Position numbers and translations under genes: made by a program
Shown here: positions 11,023 through 22,564 of the stretch, piece by piece
Layout: every line of letters starts with the position of its first letter
Numbering within the stretch: the first letter of the stretch is position 1
DNA from: Austropuccinia psidii
Lineage: Eukaryota; Basidiomycota; Pucciniomycetes; Pucciniales; Sphaerophragmiaceae
Length of the DNA stretch: 64,000 bases
Assembly (NCBI GenBank): GCA_023105745.1
Contig: JALGQZ010000014.1
Span: forward strand, 4,311,888 to 4,375,887
Direction: 5' to 3'
Notes under the pieces: generated by a model
What the model saw: the letters and a program-made list of their open reading frames with translations, nothing else
The model's database searches: none
What the model was told of the DNA's origin: nothing

Positions 11023-11780
11023 TTATTTCTTTGGAAAAGATGGCTGTCTCATTATTCTTTCCTCTTTCTCCTTGAATTCCATCAAGGTTCTGGCCATGTT
11101 GAAAACATTTTCCATGGAATCTTTTTGGATTCTTGGGATCCTGTAACTGGGGGAATCTGGTTTCCTAAAATTATTTTTCTTGTTCTTTTTTCCGTCCCAG
11201 GAAGGTTGGTTGGCTTGAGGCATGCTAGTAGAAGCTAAAGGGGCTTCTTCAGTGCTTGCATCCCTCTTTTTTTGTGCTGTTCCTTATTTTTTTTAGTGGA
11301 GGTTTCAATGTTAGTGGATCAAATACATTGGAGTATTTCACTATTTCCTTCTCCTAAAGGGGTTCATTTAGGATGTGACAGGAGTTCATAACTTGTTGGT
11401 GGATTTGCGGCAATATTTCACAGTCCTTGTCTTTGTAGACTGTGTAGTACTGTTTTGAATGGCTCATGTATATCTGAGCCCTCTGAATGTGATTTATTTC
11501 TGCTTTAATTACTAATACTTAGCTCTACCTCTGGTTCAGAAATAATGGGCATTTCAAGGACTAGCCTTTGGGGTATGGCACTTCCATGTGTGGTTTCTGT
11601 TCCACTGGGGACTTTTCTCTCTCTTCTCCCTTTTGCAGGATCATTTCCACTTCTGAGTCAACCTCCATCTGATTGGATGGAGTATTGGGAACCTCTTCTA
11701 GTATTCATGTTGATAAATAAAGAGGTTAGAGCAAGAAATTCAAAAAGATGATAAAAAGTTACCTTTTACAGAATTCTAAT
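11023..11780 (-). pseudogene. First gag-like ORF of element 1 (ORF1)
   Basis: The 3' end is an open frame (11023-11223) with SYRIPRIQKDSMENVFNMART before a stop. This conserved block closes ORF1 in elements 1, 2, 3 and 5 and is always followed by a stop before the main Gag. Upstream frames to about 11780 are Pro/Ser/Glu-rich and broken. Function unknown; probably an N-terminal capsid-associated or RNA-binding protein. Confidence 0.55.
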
Positions 11781-12378
11781 AAAGGCACTCACCTACAGAG
11801 TCCTGAATGGTGGCTACTAGAAAAACCACTTTCTTGGGGGTTCCTTTCTTTCTTATTATTGGTGTTTGAGAGCTTTGACAATTTTCTTGAAAAAATATTT
11901 TAACAGTGGTTTGGTTATCATCTGTTGTGTTTTCTTCAAAAACTAAAAAAAGTGTATTTTTCCAAAAATTAATTCCACATACTAAGTTGTTTTTTATATT
12001 TCTTGTATAACAGAAATAAGTAAAAGAGTAATAAGATGATTTTTTTTGAGTTTTATTTTTACTTTTGAATTTTTGAACAAATGATAATATTTAAAAATGA
12101 ATAATGATAAGATTATTGAGCTAAATTACAATATAAATTTAAATTTTTAATTTGAAAATATCTTATTTAATATCCAGAGTCACTCAAAGAAAGGTATTGC
12201 AAGTCTAAGGATATGAAAAACCATGTGCAAGATAGTACAATACTTTCCAAATGCATCAATAGTGTTTAAACTAAATAAATATAAGTCTATTGCATAAATA
12301 ATGACTATTAATATCATTTACTGTTGTATAAATCCCATTTTAATCTTTTGATAAGTTTTTTTTAAGTAAATATCATGG

Positions 12379-12391
12379 CCAGGACCCCAAA
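12379..12391 (-). promoter_or_regulatory. Primer-binding site (element 1)
   Basis: Directly next to the 5' LTR the minus strand reads TTTGGGGTCCTGG. The same motif follows the LTR ends at 31865 and 52467, and a relative follows at 60983. TGG near the LTR end is what the CCA end of a priming tRNA would pair with. Confidence 0.6.
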
Positions 12392-14170
12392 TATAGGTTT
12401 TGAATATGAAAAAATAAGTAAAAATGACTAATATTTTGCTTATTATACTCTTAATATCCTTATAGAAATGAGTAATAAGGTTAAAAATAATTATAATAAG
12501 ATATCATTATAATTATGGTGTAACATATTTTTATTATTTGAAAAGAATAAAATAATATTTACATGGAAATGTATCAGTGTTATCAACAAGTAATAAATGT
12601 GTGAGGAATTGTTATTTAATAATAAAAACCAATTTTTAAAAATCAAATTAGTGATATTGGAGTCATATGTCAATATAAATACTATTTGTATTAATAAAAC
12701 AATTATTAAAGCATAATAATAGAGAAAAATAATTTGATAGAAAGAAATAACCCACTTTTAAAACTTAATATAATAATTTTGATTGATTTTATGACTAATG
12801 GTGTAAATACAACTTATTTAAATTGTTGTTCCAATCAAAAGTAGAGAGAAATAAATTTTCTACTATTTCTAAATGGATTCAGAGAATTAAAGAGAGTCTA
12901 AAAAATAAAAATAGAATATTTATTTAAAAATGTAAGAGATAGTTATTACTAAAAGATTTGACTTTGTACCTTTATAATATAAGCGCTGTATATATAAAGA
13001 ATAAAGAATATTACATTTTATTTAATATTTTATTGAATTTCATGCCTCTTAGGGGGAAAAAAGAGGAAGAAGAGGTCTTTTTACTGTAAAGATCCTTCCT
13101 TTTAGTGACCAGATACCTTCTAGTAGAGGTGTACTCATATTATACATGGGAATTAATAAATATTATAAGGTTTTCTGATACTTACATCATTATTAAAACT
13201 TTTTATCTCCTTATTATGCCATTTTTAGAGCTATCATGGTAACTCTAATTTTCTGACATAATAATCTTCACATAGGACTTAATTTTGTGAATTAAGGCAG
13301 TGTGAATTGTAAAATAGCCAGATCCACCAGCTTCATCTTTAATTCAACTGTTCAGCTTGAAATAAGATTAAACTTAAAGATCAAAAATGATCATTTTTAA
13401 GACTTAACTTGTATATTTGATATCTTACAATTTTTGCAAAACTTCAATTATAAGAGTTATCTATGATATCTTGGAATGTCCTTATTAAGGTGCTAAGAGG
13501 AATTTATTACATAATCAAAACTCTATTTGTGATTATTCTTCTTCTCATTAATCTTTTCTGTCAAAATTGGAAATTTTAGACTTTAAAGCATGATTTCATA
13601 AGCTTATACCTTGTATATAATGATATGAATTACAATATTATTCAGTTATGAGCTTACAGAATATGAATATCTAATTTTTTAACTTTGGACCACTTTTCAT
13701 TATAAGTGGTCAACTTTTATTACTAGTTTTACAAATTTCTCATTATTCTTAGCCTTGTTCATAGCTTTCCCAATGGGATTTGTATCTGTATTCCTAAGCT
13801 TAATTCGTGTTAAATTTTATTTTTGATCAATTATTTATCAGAATTATTTCAATATATATGAGCTAAAAACCATCAATATATGCACTTATCTTAAAAGTGC
13901 ATATACCCGGGTATCTCAGTAAATATTGTGTTTACAGATATACCTTGAAATAGTAATATATGTGTTTTTTAATGGAAAATTCAATGGTTCCACTAATTTC
14001 AAATTTCTAATAATTGGGCTCTGAGATAATAAAGAATATATTCCTTTTTAAGGCCTTTTTTCTTATTTTAATTGTTTTCAAGATGAGAATTTTGATTCTT
14101 ATCATGAAAGACCTTCTATAATATTGCTTGTAACCTTTTTGAATATGCGGTAATATCTCAAAGGTTCACA
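12392..14170 (-). repeat. 5' LTR (family A) of element 1
   Basis: Homologous over its length to 14925-16910 and to 4361-5988. Its inner end is AAACCTATA (minus strand) next to the primer-binding site. Its outer end is TGTGAACCTTTGAGATATTA, shared with the solo copy. It contains no coding frame. Confidence 0.8.
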
Positions 14171-14541
14171 GATAAACAGGTTGACCTCTCAAAAATAGGT
14201 TCATGTTGTTTCTGATCTGGAATAGTGAAAAACCTCCTGGCTCTTTCTTCAGAAATTTTGGAAAGGTGGGATGATGATGTCCCAAATTAACAAAGTGTTG
14301 AATTGTGCTTTGAGGAGAAGGTGAGATTCAGTCTTGGATCCAACCTTTTTCCACAGATAACTGGACTCTTTCTAAGGAGAATATTAATGTATTTCAATGT
14401 TTTTTGAATCCTTTCATGTGAGGCTGGTTCAAGGGGAGTAACATCATATTTCTCTGATGCCTAATAGATAGATACCAGTTTGAAATTGGCACCATTTGGA
14501 CATTAAAAAAGCACAACCCTTCCAGATATCTTCAATCAGAA
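14171..14541 (-). pseudogene. hAT transposase, C-terminal part (separated)
   Basis: Translated on the minus strand with small frame changes this gives RIQKTLKYINILLRKSPVI, DPRLNL and later PDQ-like wording. This resembles the region before the dimerisation domain of rust hAT transposases. It is the continuation of the hAT gene at 20536-21950, from which an LTR inserted with the duplication ATATA separates it. It stops at 14171, where element 1 begins. Confidence 0.55.
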
Positions 14542-14546
14542 ATATA
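14542..14546 (+). repeat. Target-site duplication ATATA (left)
   Basis: ATATA immediately precedes the LTR start TGTGAACTTG; the identical ATATA follows the LTR end CCTTACA at 20531-20535. Confidence 0.75.
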
Positions 14547-14924
14547 TGTGAACTTGTGTGGTATGTATGACATACCAATAAGGTGACAAATAGTATTTTT
14601 ATTCAGAGTCAAATTGACGTTTCAAATGGTTTTAGAGCAAAAAAGTATTGAAAAATGACTATAGTTTCATTTTTCATAAGAAAATTTTTAATTTTTATGT
14701 TGTTTCTGGAGTCAAAAATAAAAATAAACTAGGGTTGACCCATAGGGTGCTATACCCAAAAGTGGCTATTTTTACTGTTATTTGAATATTTAATAATCTC
14801 CAAGTACACTCACACAGTTTAACAAAATTTGATCAAAATTTGAGTTTTTTACTTTAAAGCTGCATAATTCTTATGCAAGTTTTAAAAATTATGTTGAAAT
14901 TAAGGTTTTTTGTATATTTACTGA

Positions 14925-16910
14925 TGTAAGGTTTGACTATGAAACAATAAGTAAAAATTACTAATATTTTACTTATTTTACTATGAATGTCCTTATAAAT
15001 GAAAAAAATAAGATAAAAATAATTATAATAATAAAGAATTATTATAATTATGGCATAAAAATAATTATATTATTAATAAGATATAATAATATAATTTATA
15101 TTATAAAATATAATATAATAAAATAAATATATTAATATGAAATAATTAATATATTTAATAGCACTTTATTATTGTTACAAACAAATAATAAAGGCGTAAA
15201 AAATTGTTTTTTATTAATAACAAACAATTAATAACAATGATATTACCAATATTAAAATTATAAGTTAATATAAATACTATTTTTATTAATTAAAGAATTA
15301 TGAAAAGAATAATATAGAGAAAATTATGAATATAAGAGAAAATAACCTACTTTTAACACTTAATATAATAATTTTTGAGATATTTTATGCCAAATAATGT
15401 AAATACAACTTATACAAATTGTATTTACAATAAAAAATAGAGAAATTACAAATATTCTTGATTTTTTACATGGAAATGAGTTTTAGAGAGATTTTTAACA
15501 AAAACAATTAAACAAATGATTTAATCACGTCAAAATTGATGATTATAATAAAGATGAACTTTGGTCTTTAATAATATAAAAGTTTTATATATAAAGAATA
15601 AAGATATTACCTTTTTGTTTGTATTGATTTAATGTTTTTGATGCATCTGAGGGGAAAACAGAGCAAAAAGAGCTCTATTTATAGTAAATACCTCCCTCCT
15701 AGAGTCCAACAGGCTTCTAGTAGACGTTTACTGATCATATTAACTGGAATTGATCAATATTTGAAGGTTTGGTGATGATTACATCATGATCAAACTTCAT
15801 TACATCATTATTACGCCATTATTTAGAGTTATCACTATAACTCTAAGTTTGATGACGTCAAAGGCTTGGCAGAACCCCAAATTTCGTGGATTTTATTAGT
15901 TTTAATAATAAACTAATAGTATTCACCAATTTTGTCACTTATATGACTGTTAAACTTAATTTAAGGTTACAGTGAGTGATCATAAATGATCAAATTAAGC
16001 TCAAACTTTGATCCTTAATAACTTATAAGATTTACACGCTACAGAAACTCAGAGAGTGAATTCTGATAGCTTGGCATAACCTTATTATGCTTCCAAGAGC
16101 ATTTCATTACATCATCAAAAGTATTTTTGATGATTTTTCTTGTAACTCATCTTTTCTGTCGAAATTTAATATTTTAAACTTCAAACTATGATTTCAAGGG
16201 GTTATACCTTGAATATTAAAATAAAAAATACATCATTCTTCACGAATGAGCTAGTAGAATCCAACTGTCCACTTTTTTTTAAGTTTGGACCACTTTCGCA
16301 ACAAAGTGGTCAACAGCTCTGCTGATTTTAATCAATAATTCCTTACAGATTTTAACCTTGTTTATAACTTGTAAAATAAACTTCATATCTGTGTTCCTAC
16401 AGTAGTTAAGTGATGACTTTATTTTTGGTTCATCTTTCTATCATGCATATTTCAAGAGATACTAGCTAAAGCCCTTGAATATATGCGTTGACCAAAAAAG
16501 TGTTTATATTCAGGTTAATTCCTTAATTATTGATTTTGAAGCTTAGCTTATTAATTGTTTTATGTGTGGATTTATATGGAAAATCCAATGGTACCATTTA
16601 TTTTACATGTTGCTTCATTAGTTTTTGAAATAATTAAGGATTTGTGTTTTTTATAAGGTATTATTACTTATAACTTATTAAATATCGACTTTACAGATAT
16701 ACCATAAAAATAGTATATGTGTATTTTACCATGGAGAATTCAATGGTATAATCTATTTCACATGTTTATTCATTGGTTTTCAAGTTAAACCAAGTTTTAT
16801 ACCAATTTGTGGTATTTTTGTAGTTTTAAGGTACTTATTTTTAATGTATAATTATATTAAATATTTCTTGGGACCTCTTTGGGTATGTGGTCATATCTCA
16901 AAGGTTCACA
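14925..16910 (-). mobile_element. Solo LTR of family A, 1986 bp
   Basis: Bounded by TGTAAGG on the left and GGTTCACA on the right, with a perfect 5-bp duplication ACTGA at 14920-14924 and 16911-16915. It matches the element 1 LTRs throughout. There is no internal region, so it probably formed by LTR-LTR recombination after insertion. The host sequence reads on across it (family B LTR on both sides). Confidence 0.9.
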
Positions 16911-17809
16911 ACTGAATTGTCTAAGGATTTTACATAAAGGCTTGAAAAATTGTGTTGACTAAATCAAAATTGGCTTAAAGCCATAGTACTAATTTAAACA
17001 AACAAATTGGCAAAATTCATGCAAAAGGTGGGGAAAAAGGAAAAATGGAAAACAGTGACAGGGTATCCAGATTTTGGGATATGTAAGAGCCCAAATTTGA
17101 TTTTCCTCCTCTATTGTATGATTTTCAGCCTTATCAAAAATTTAATATTAGACCTTAATTCAATATTGAAGTTTATTAGGGTTTATCCTCCTTATGGACA
17201 GGAATTACAAGCTTACAAAGGGTGAATACCTATATTCAGGCTTGTAATCAAAGTTTCAAGATCTTTAAATGCTAAATTAAGTCTAAATAAGCTTAAAATT
17301 AAATTTCAAAGCTTTTAATCCTTGTCAAAAGGTCAGCTTTAGTTTATATTGCTATTTTTATGTGTAAAAAAGCAATAAATTCAAAAATTCATAAAAAATT
17401 GATCTCTCAATGGTTTAGCTTGAAAATATCACACAGCTTAAAATTGAATGCTATATGAGTATAAATCAAAGCTTAAGTATCTTCTACAAATAGTATTCTT
17501 TGTTATTTAGCCTCTAAAATACCTCTTTTTATAATTCTTGAAGAAAATCAATATTTCTTCAAAAATTAATTTAAAATCTCCTTCAAAAGATCTTTGCTTC
17601 AAAGTTACTTTTAAGATACTCCAATTATGAAATGGAAAATAAATAGGCAATTTTTATATAAAAATTTTAAAGTAATAAGCATCAATCAGGTTTACAGTTA
17701 CTTGGAGTTAAGAATAAAACCTGTAGCTTAAATTGTAATGAAAATTGAGAGTTTTTAAGTTAAGACTTACTTTTTGGTGATGAGTTTCTATTCCAGACCT
17801 ATTGTTCCA

Positions 17810-19800
17810 AGGTTTAAATAAAAAATATTAGAGCTTCCAAGTTAATCAAAAAAATGGAAAATTTATAAAGAAAATAAAAGTCAATAAAGAAATAAAGAAA
17901 ATAAAAATTGAAATTAAGAAATAAGAAGAGGAAAAACAAAGGGAATGATATAAATATATTAAAGATAACTATTATACTTTCATCCACATAAAGGTTTACT
18001 TATATCCATATGTTGCCTCAACTCCATAACATGAATAGTTCTCCAGATATCATAGATTAAGGAAAAAGTACTATATGTTATATTCTCAGTAAGAGAATAT
18101 TCCTAAAAACAAAGTTCCAGCAGATTTAGATATTCAATATCCATAATCATGTGTAAAGCTACACAATCGATGCTATTACTCTTAAAAAAATATGTGTTAC
18201 ATGTCTTTATATAAAAACACTTAAATTTAAATTAACATGGTGCTACATTACTCAATTCCAACTGAAACTCCCTGAACCAAAAATTTCAGGGAAAATTTGC
18301 AAATTCGATGTTACATATGAACAGAATAAACCAGATACTTATAAAGTCTGTGAAAAGAGAAATAATTTTAGTAAAGAAATGAATAAAATTAATAAAAGGA
18401 TGGCATAGACCAAACATATGGTGAAAGATCTATATTAAATGAAACTCTTTAGAATTTTCTGATAAGCAGGATTCTCTCAAAGCTGTAGAAAATAGGAACA
18501 AATTTCAGCCTAAATGTAAGTATAGTTTAAAAAAAATGGTGCAATAAATCAAAAATGTGGTTAAATATCTTGATCATATGAAAAAATTTACAATTTAACT
18601 ACTATAAAGAATATCTAAAGGCTGTGTGTGCACTGAAAATAATAAATCTAAGAATGGTGAAATCAACCAAAACTATGGTGCAATATCCTTATAAAATGAA
18701 ACCATCAAAAACTTACCCAACAGCAAAATTATCTCAAGGTGGAATTTTTCAAGGTCCCTGCTTTTTGTTATTCTCTCTGGAGGGTCCAAAAGGTATAAAT
18801 AAAGGGCCTCTCTCCCTGTTCTCCCAGCCTTTTAATTCAGGAAATAATGTTAAGGATAAATATTTCCCTTTCCTATTGGGATAATCTAGTATTATATTTA
18901 AAAGATAAGTAGAAATTCTTAGTATCTTATAGTATTTTTTATGATTAATTAATGAAAGATATTTATAATACTAATGAGAGAGTTTAATACTACTTATAGT
19001 ATTAGAATTATAGTGTTAGCGTTGAAGAAGTGTTTGATGATATTATCAAATTTATCCATAAAAAATATATATAGAAAGGATATAACATGATCTTACCCTT
19101 ATAACACTTCTAAATATATCGGATTATATTTATATTCATTCTTACACTATTAAATTTCTTTTATTTTCACTATATATTACCCTAATACAAGCTATAAAAA
19201 CTCTTATAGGATCATCTTACCTTTAAATTATTATATTTGAATTGATAGTATTACTAAATCACCTTTAAAGTCTGGAATAGCTATCAATAGTATAATTAAT
19301 ATTAATACTGATCTTAAAAGAATGTTTTTTAAATATATCAGATAGCAAAAGGAGTCATCCTAAGATAAATTAGTTAAAAAAGAGTTATATAATAAATAAA
19401 AAGAATTTAAGAAAACCTCAATTATTAAGAAAAAAATATTGAATATCCCCATTATCATCATAGTGATTCTCTTTTGACAGGCTGATAGATACTTCTGAAT
19501 AAAGCTCCCAAGTTTTGAAGCTACAAAACTAAATATTTGATTTGTGATCTCATCAAGAGGGTATCTTCTTCATTAAAATGAGAGGGGAAGCTAATATGCC
19601 TTAGAAACCATGGGTTTTAGCTAATTCTGTAATTTAAAACAGACTCACCAATAATTTCCCCCTCAGGGTACTGCCTATTATTTATCCCACAAAAAAGTAC
19701 TTGCACAATGTTTCTATCAGTTTTTATACGTGCATGTGATCTCAGAGCATCTGTGATCACAGAGGAGGTGTATTAAGGCATAAAAAAAGCCATCTAATTG
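17810..19800. other. Unassigned AT-rich DNA inside the family B LTR
   Basis: This stretch has no clear counterpart in the other family B LTR copies I compared by eye. I see no coding frame longer than about 90 codons and no terminal repeats. The open piece 18624-18884 shows no family resemblance. Confidence 0.4.
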
Positions 19801-20530
19801 ATGTTTTGTTTCCCATAAATCAGTACAATCACTATTTTAAGCATAATTATTTTTTAAATAAAATATTATATTATTATAAATAATATCCAGTGTTTTGTTG
19901 TTTATAGTTTTGAATAAAGAATTGAAATATTAGATTTTTCTTATATTTTTATAATCCTCAATAATTGTTTTGTTTTGGTAAACCTTATTAAAATTACTTT
20001 GAAAAAAATCCCCCAATCCTCCAAAAATCCCTTAATTATTATTCTTAGTGTGTTTTGACTGATTTATATAAATTAATATTTTTTATGACCTGTTTTTGTG
20101 TATTTTTATAAATTAATAACCTATGAGGGAGCTGTTCATCAATCTACTATTTTTGGAAATTATTATTTTTTTAGAATTATTTTTCTAGGAATTATTACAA
20201 AATTATGTATATTAATTTATTCATAAATGATATTTTGTATTAATTGTGATTTGGTTTTATTCGTATAAGCCAGATATAATTGTATCTAGTATAGCCTTCA
20301 TACTCTCATAATTATGATTGTCAGTTACTTATAATTATGATAGAATGATTCTATTATTTTTTTATATAATTATTATAGCTTCTATTAGTAGAAGGTTTAA
20401 TAATATAAATAATAATCATATGAATATTTGTGGCTATAAGATATAATTATATTACATTTTAATTTGAGGAAAGTAATAACACTCTTAATAATAAGTACTA
20501 TTATTAAACAATTAATAGACAAACCTTACA

Positions 20531-20535
20531 ATATA
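20531..20535 (+). repeat. Target-site duplication ATATA (right)
   Basis: Identical to 14542-14546, flanking the family B LTR. Confidence 0.75.
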
Positions 20536-21950
20536 TAGGAATAAGGACTGATTGATTGTTGGGTAAGAATACCCAAATATAATTAGGGTAGCTTCATAGA
20601 GGGGCTTCAAGAATTGAACCATCATTTCAGCCTTCTAGAATTCAAGGTTTGATAGGAAATATGATGCCAAGTCAGGGATGTAAAAGTGATTGGAAGAATA
20701 TTTTAGAACAAATGCTGTATTTCACATCTTTGAAGTCAGGTTGAATATTGCTTAAGCTTTATAAAGTGGCGTGTTGTAAATTGGTGTTTTTCCAGAATTG
20801 CAGGCCAGATTCACAGTGTTGATAAACCTCTTGTGCCTTTGGGGCCTGTGGTGTATTTATAATGCTAGGAAACTGATCTTACCAATGATAGAGCTGTACT
20901 GAATATTTAGGCCATCTTCTGAGATGAAATAAGACAGTCATTTCTGTTGTCCGATTGAGTATGTGTTTCAGGGTTCTCACTTCCATCATGGGCAGCCAGG
21001 TCGATGGTATGTGCAATTAGCCCAACGATATTATATTTTACACAGAATCTACAGAAACTAAATCTGATCTCCTCGGCCATAGGATTGTTAAAGGAAGAGT
21101 CATATGTTGTAATAAAGATAATTTCCTGGTTGAGATTGTGGAAAAGTATGATTGTGAGGAATTTAGTGGAAAAGGATTGTCCCAAGTTATTAACTGTGAT
21201 TCAAAGAAACTGAATTAGTTCAAAATAACACAAAATTGGTGAGGCACATACCTTCAATTGTGGATAGGACTAAAATAATGGCGGCAAGCTTGAATTTGGA
21301 ATCATTGTGATAGGCAGTCACAGACAGGTATGCAGTATTTTTTGGACTGGGCTAGGATTAGTTTTAAACAAAACACCAATCTTGTTTCTTAAGAAATTAT
21401 TGAAAATTGATTCTTCATGGTAAAAATAAATTTTTGTTAAGGGAGCTGTTAGTCTGGCTTGATGGACCAAAATATTGATATATGATGGATTAAAAAGCTC
21501 CAAAAGGTTTTTCAATGATGCGGATTTGGTAATATAAAGTGGAAAATTAGATTTGGATTCAAAATAAACTAATGCTGTTTTCAAAGACCCAGGTGATAAT
21601 ACCTGTGTTTTAGAAAATGATTATCATTGGAAATAAAATAGAACAAGAGTCAAAATGTCACTCACCTTTTTGGGATTGATATTGTGCCCATACTGATTCA
21701 TTGTGTTATTTCTAGCAAGGGGGAAGAGACTGTTTTGGGATTGGCCACACAATGAAAGATATCTAAGTTCTGGATCATTCCTTTGGTACTGCAATTTTGG
21801 TGTCTCTTAAGATGATTATTGCATGTCTTTCCCAAATGGTTGAAAAATTGGAATTGAATGTATTGCTAATCTATGTCAGAAAAAATTCCAAAAACAAATA
21901 TTTCTTCTTGGTATAGGGAGGTTTGACAGTTGATGGTATGGTTGTGAATT
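20536..21950 (-). pseudogene. hAT-superfamily transposase relic
   Basis: Cut-and-paste transposase. The upstream exon (to 21666) has Cys/His-spaced sequence like a BED finger (CNNHLKRH). A 63-bp intron (21603-21665, GTGAGT...CACAG) joins NPKK in phase to VLSPGSLKTALVYFESK. Then follow SASLKNLLELFNPSYINILV and EESIFNNFLRNKI, typical of the segment before the first catalytic Asp. After a frame change, FLTIILFHNLNQEIIFITTYDSSFNNPMAE corresponds to the 'ITTDNASNN' catalytic block, here ITTYDSSFNN, so the second Asp is displaced or lost. VGLIAHTIDLAAHDGSEN is the conserved CMAHTINLA-like block. Several stops follow. The gene is cut at 20536 by the family B LTR and continues at 14541. Confidence 0.75.
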
Positions 21951-22540
21951 TTCTGTCACTAGGGGTAGGGGTTGAGTGAAGTGAGGAAGTTTCTAAAAAT
22001 TTATAAAACAAAAATAAGGTGGTCTTTTATTATGAAAAAGATGCAGGAAGAAGGAATTATTTGGTGGGGAATAATTGAGGAAGAATTATTTTCAAGATTT
22101 ATGAAAAAATGAGATAGAATAACAGAAACAATAAAATAAAAGAAGGCTTGGGGGAATAAAAAAAGTACAACATTTGGGGAAAGAGTTGTAACCATGGGGG
22201 TTTTGTAAATATGAAAATAAGGCCATGTTTATCCCAGTAAATACTTGGGGGCCGGGAAGGGGAAGGAAAGGTGGGAATTATTCCTTGGGATTAAAGAAGC
22301 ATTAGGGATTGGAAAGGTGTTTGGACATGGGAAGATCCATGTGTACAGGCCTTAGGTGGAATATTGAACATAGAGCATGCCCAAATGTCTCTAAAAAGGT
22401 TTTTCTGCAGCAGGAATTTACAGCAAAAAGATTTATTCTCCTACAAAATTGTTCTGTATCTTTTTTCTTTCAAGTGCTTTCGATTTCACATATCACACTA
22501 TTGCCATCAAAAAAGAGGCAGGCCCTGGGGTCAGCTGCTG

Positions 22541-22564
22541 CAGGTCAAACAGGGTCTCAAACTG
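22541..22564 (-). repeat. Candidate hAT terminal inverted repeat
   Basis: On the minus strand the block starts CAGTTTGAGACCCTGTTTGA. This resembles a hAT tip (CA start, GC-richer than its surroundings) about 0.6 kb upstream of the first recognisable hAT exon. The partner end is not in readable DNA, since element 1 cuts the other side. The outside bases AAAGAGAA would be the 8-bp duplication. Confidence 0.35.

Larger units (their letters stand above)
4361..14170 (-). mobile_element. Element 1: Ty3/gypsy chromovirus-type retrotransposon
   Basis: Two related LTRs (4361-5988 and 12392-14170) flank a minus-strand Gag, protease, reverse transcriptase, RNase H, integrase and chromodomain series in Ty3/gypsy order. 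Every coding block has stops or frameshifts. The right side abuts hAT transposase sequence at 14171 (first five bases GATAA are the candidate duplication). The left LTR is interrupted by Harbinger DNA, so the left duplication cannot be checked here. Confidence 0.8.
14547..20530 (+). mobile_element. LTR of family B inside hAT, itself interrupted
   Basis: Begins TGTGAACTTGTGTGGTATG and ends AGACAAACCTTACA, matching the family B ends seen at 29726-31864 and 52468 onward. Blocks at 16920-17340 match 30130-30540. It is split by a family A LTR (14925-16910). Without that insert and its duplication it is about 4.0 kb, whereas other family B LTRs are about 2.1-2.2 kb. So 1.8-1.9 kb of extra DNA remains, mainly within 17800-19800, which I could not assign. 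No primer-binding site follows, consistent with a solo LTR. Confidence 0.7.

Noticed and set aside
12491..12673. 60-codon minus-strand Asn/Ile/Leu-rich open frame
   Set aside because: Lies within the AT-rich LTR of element 1; composition alone explains it.
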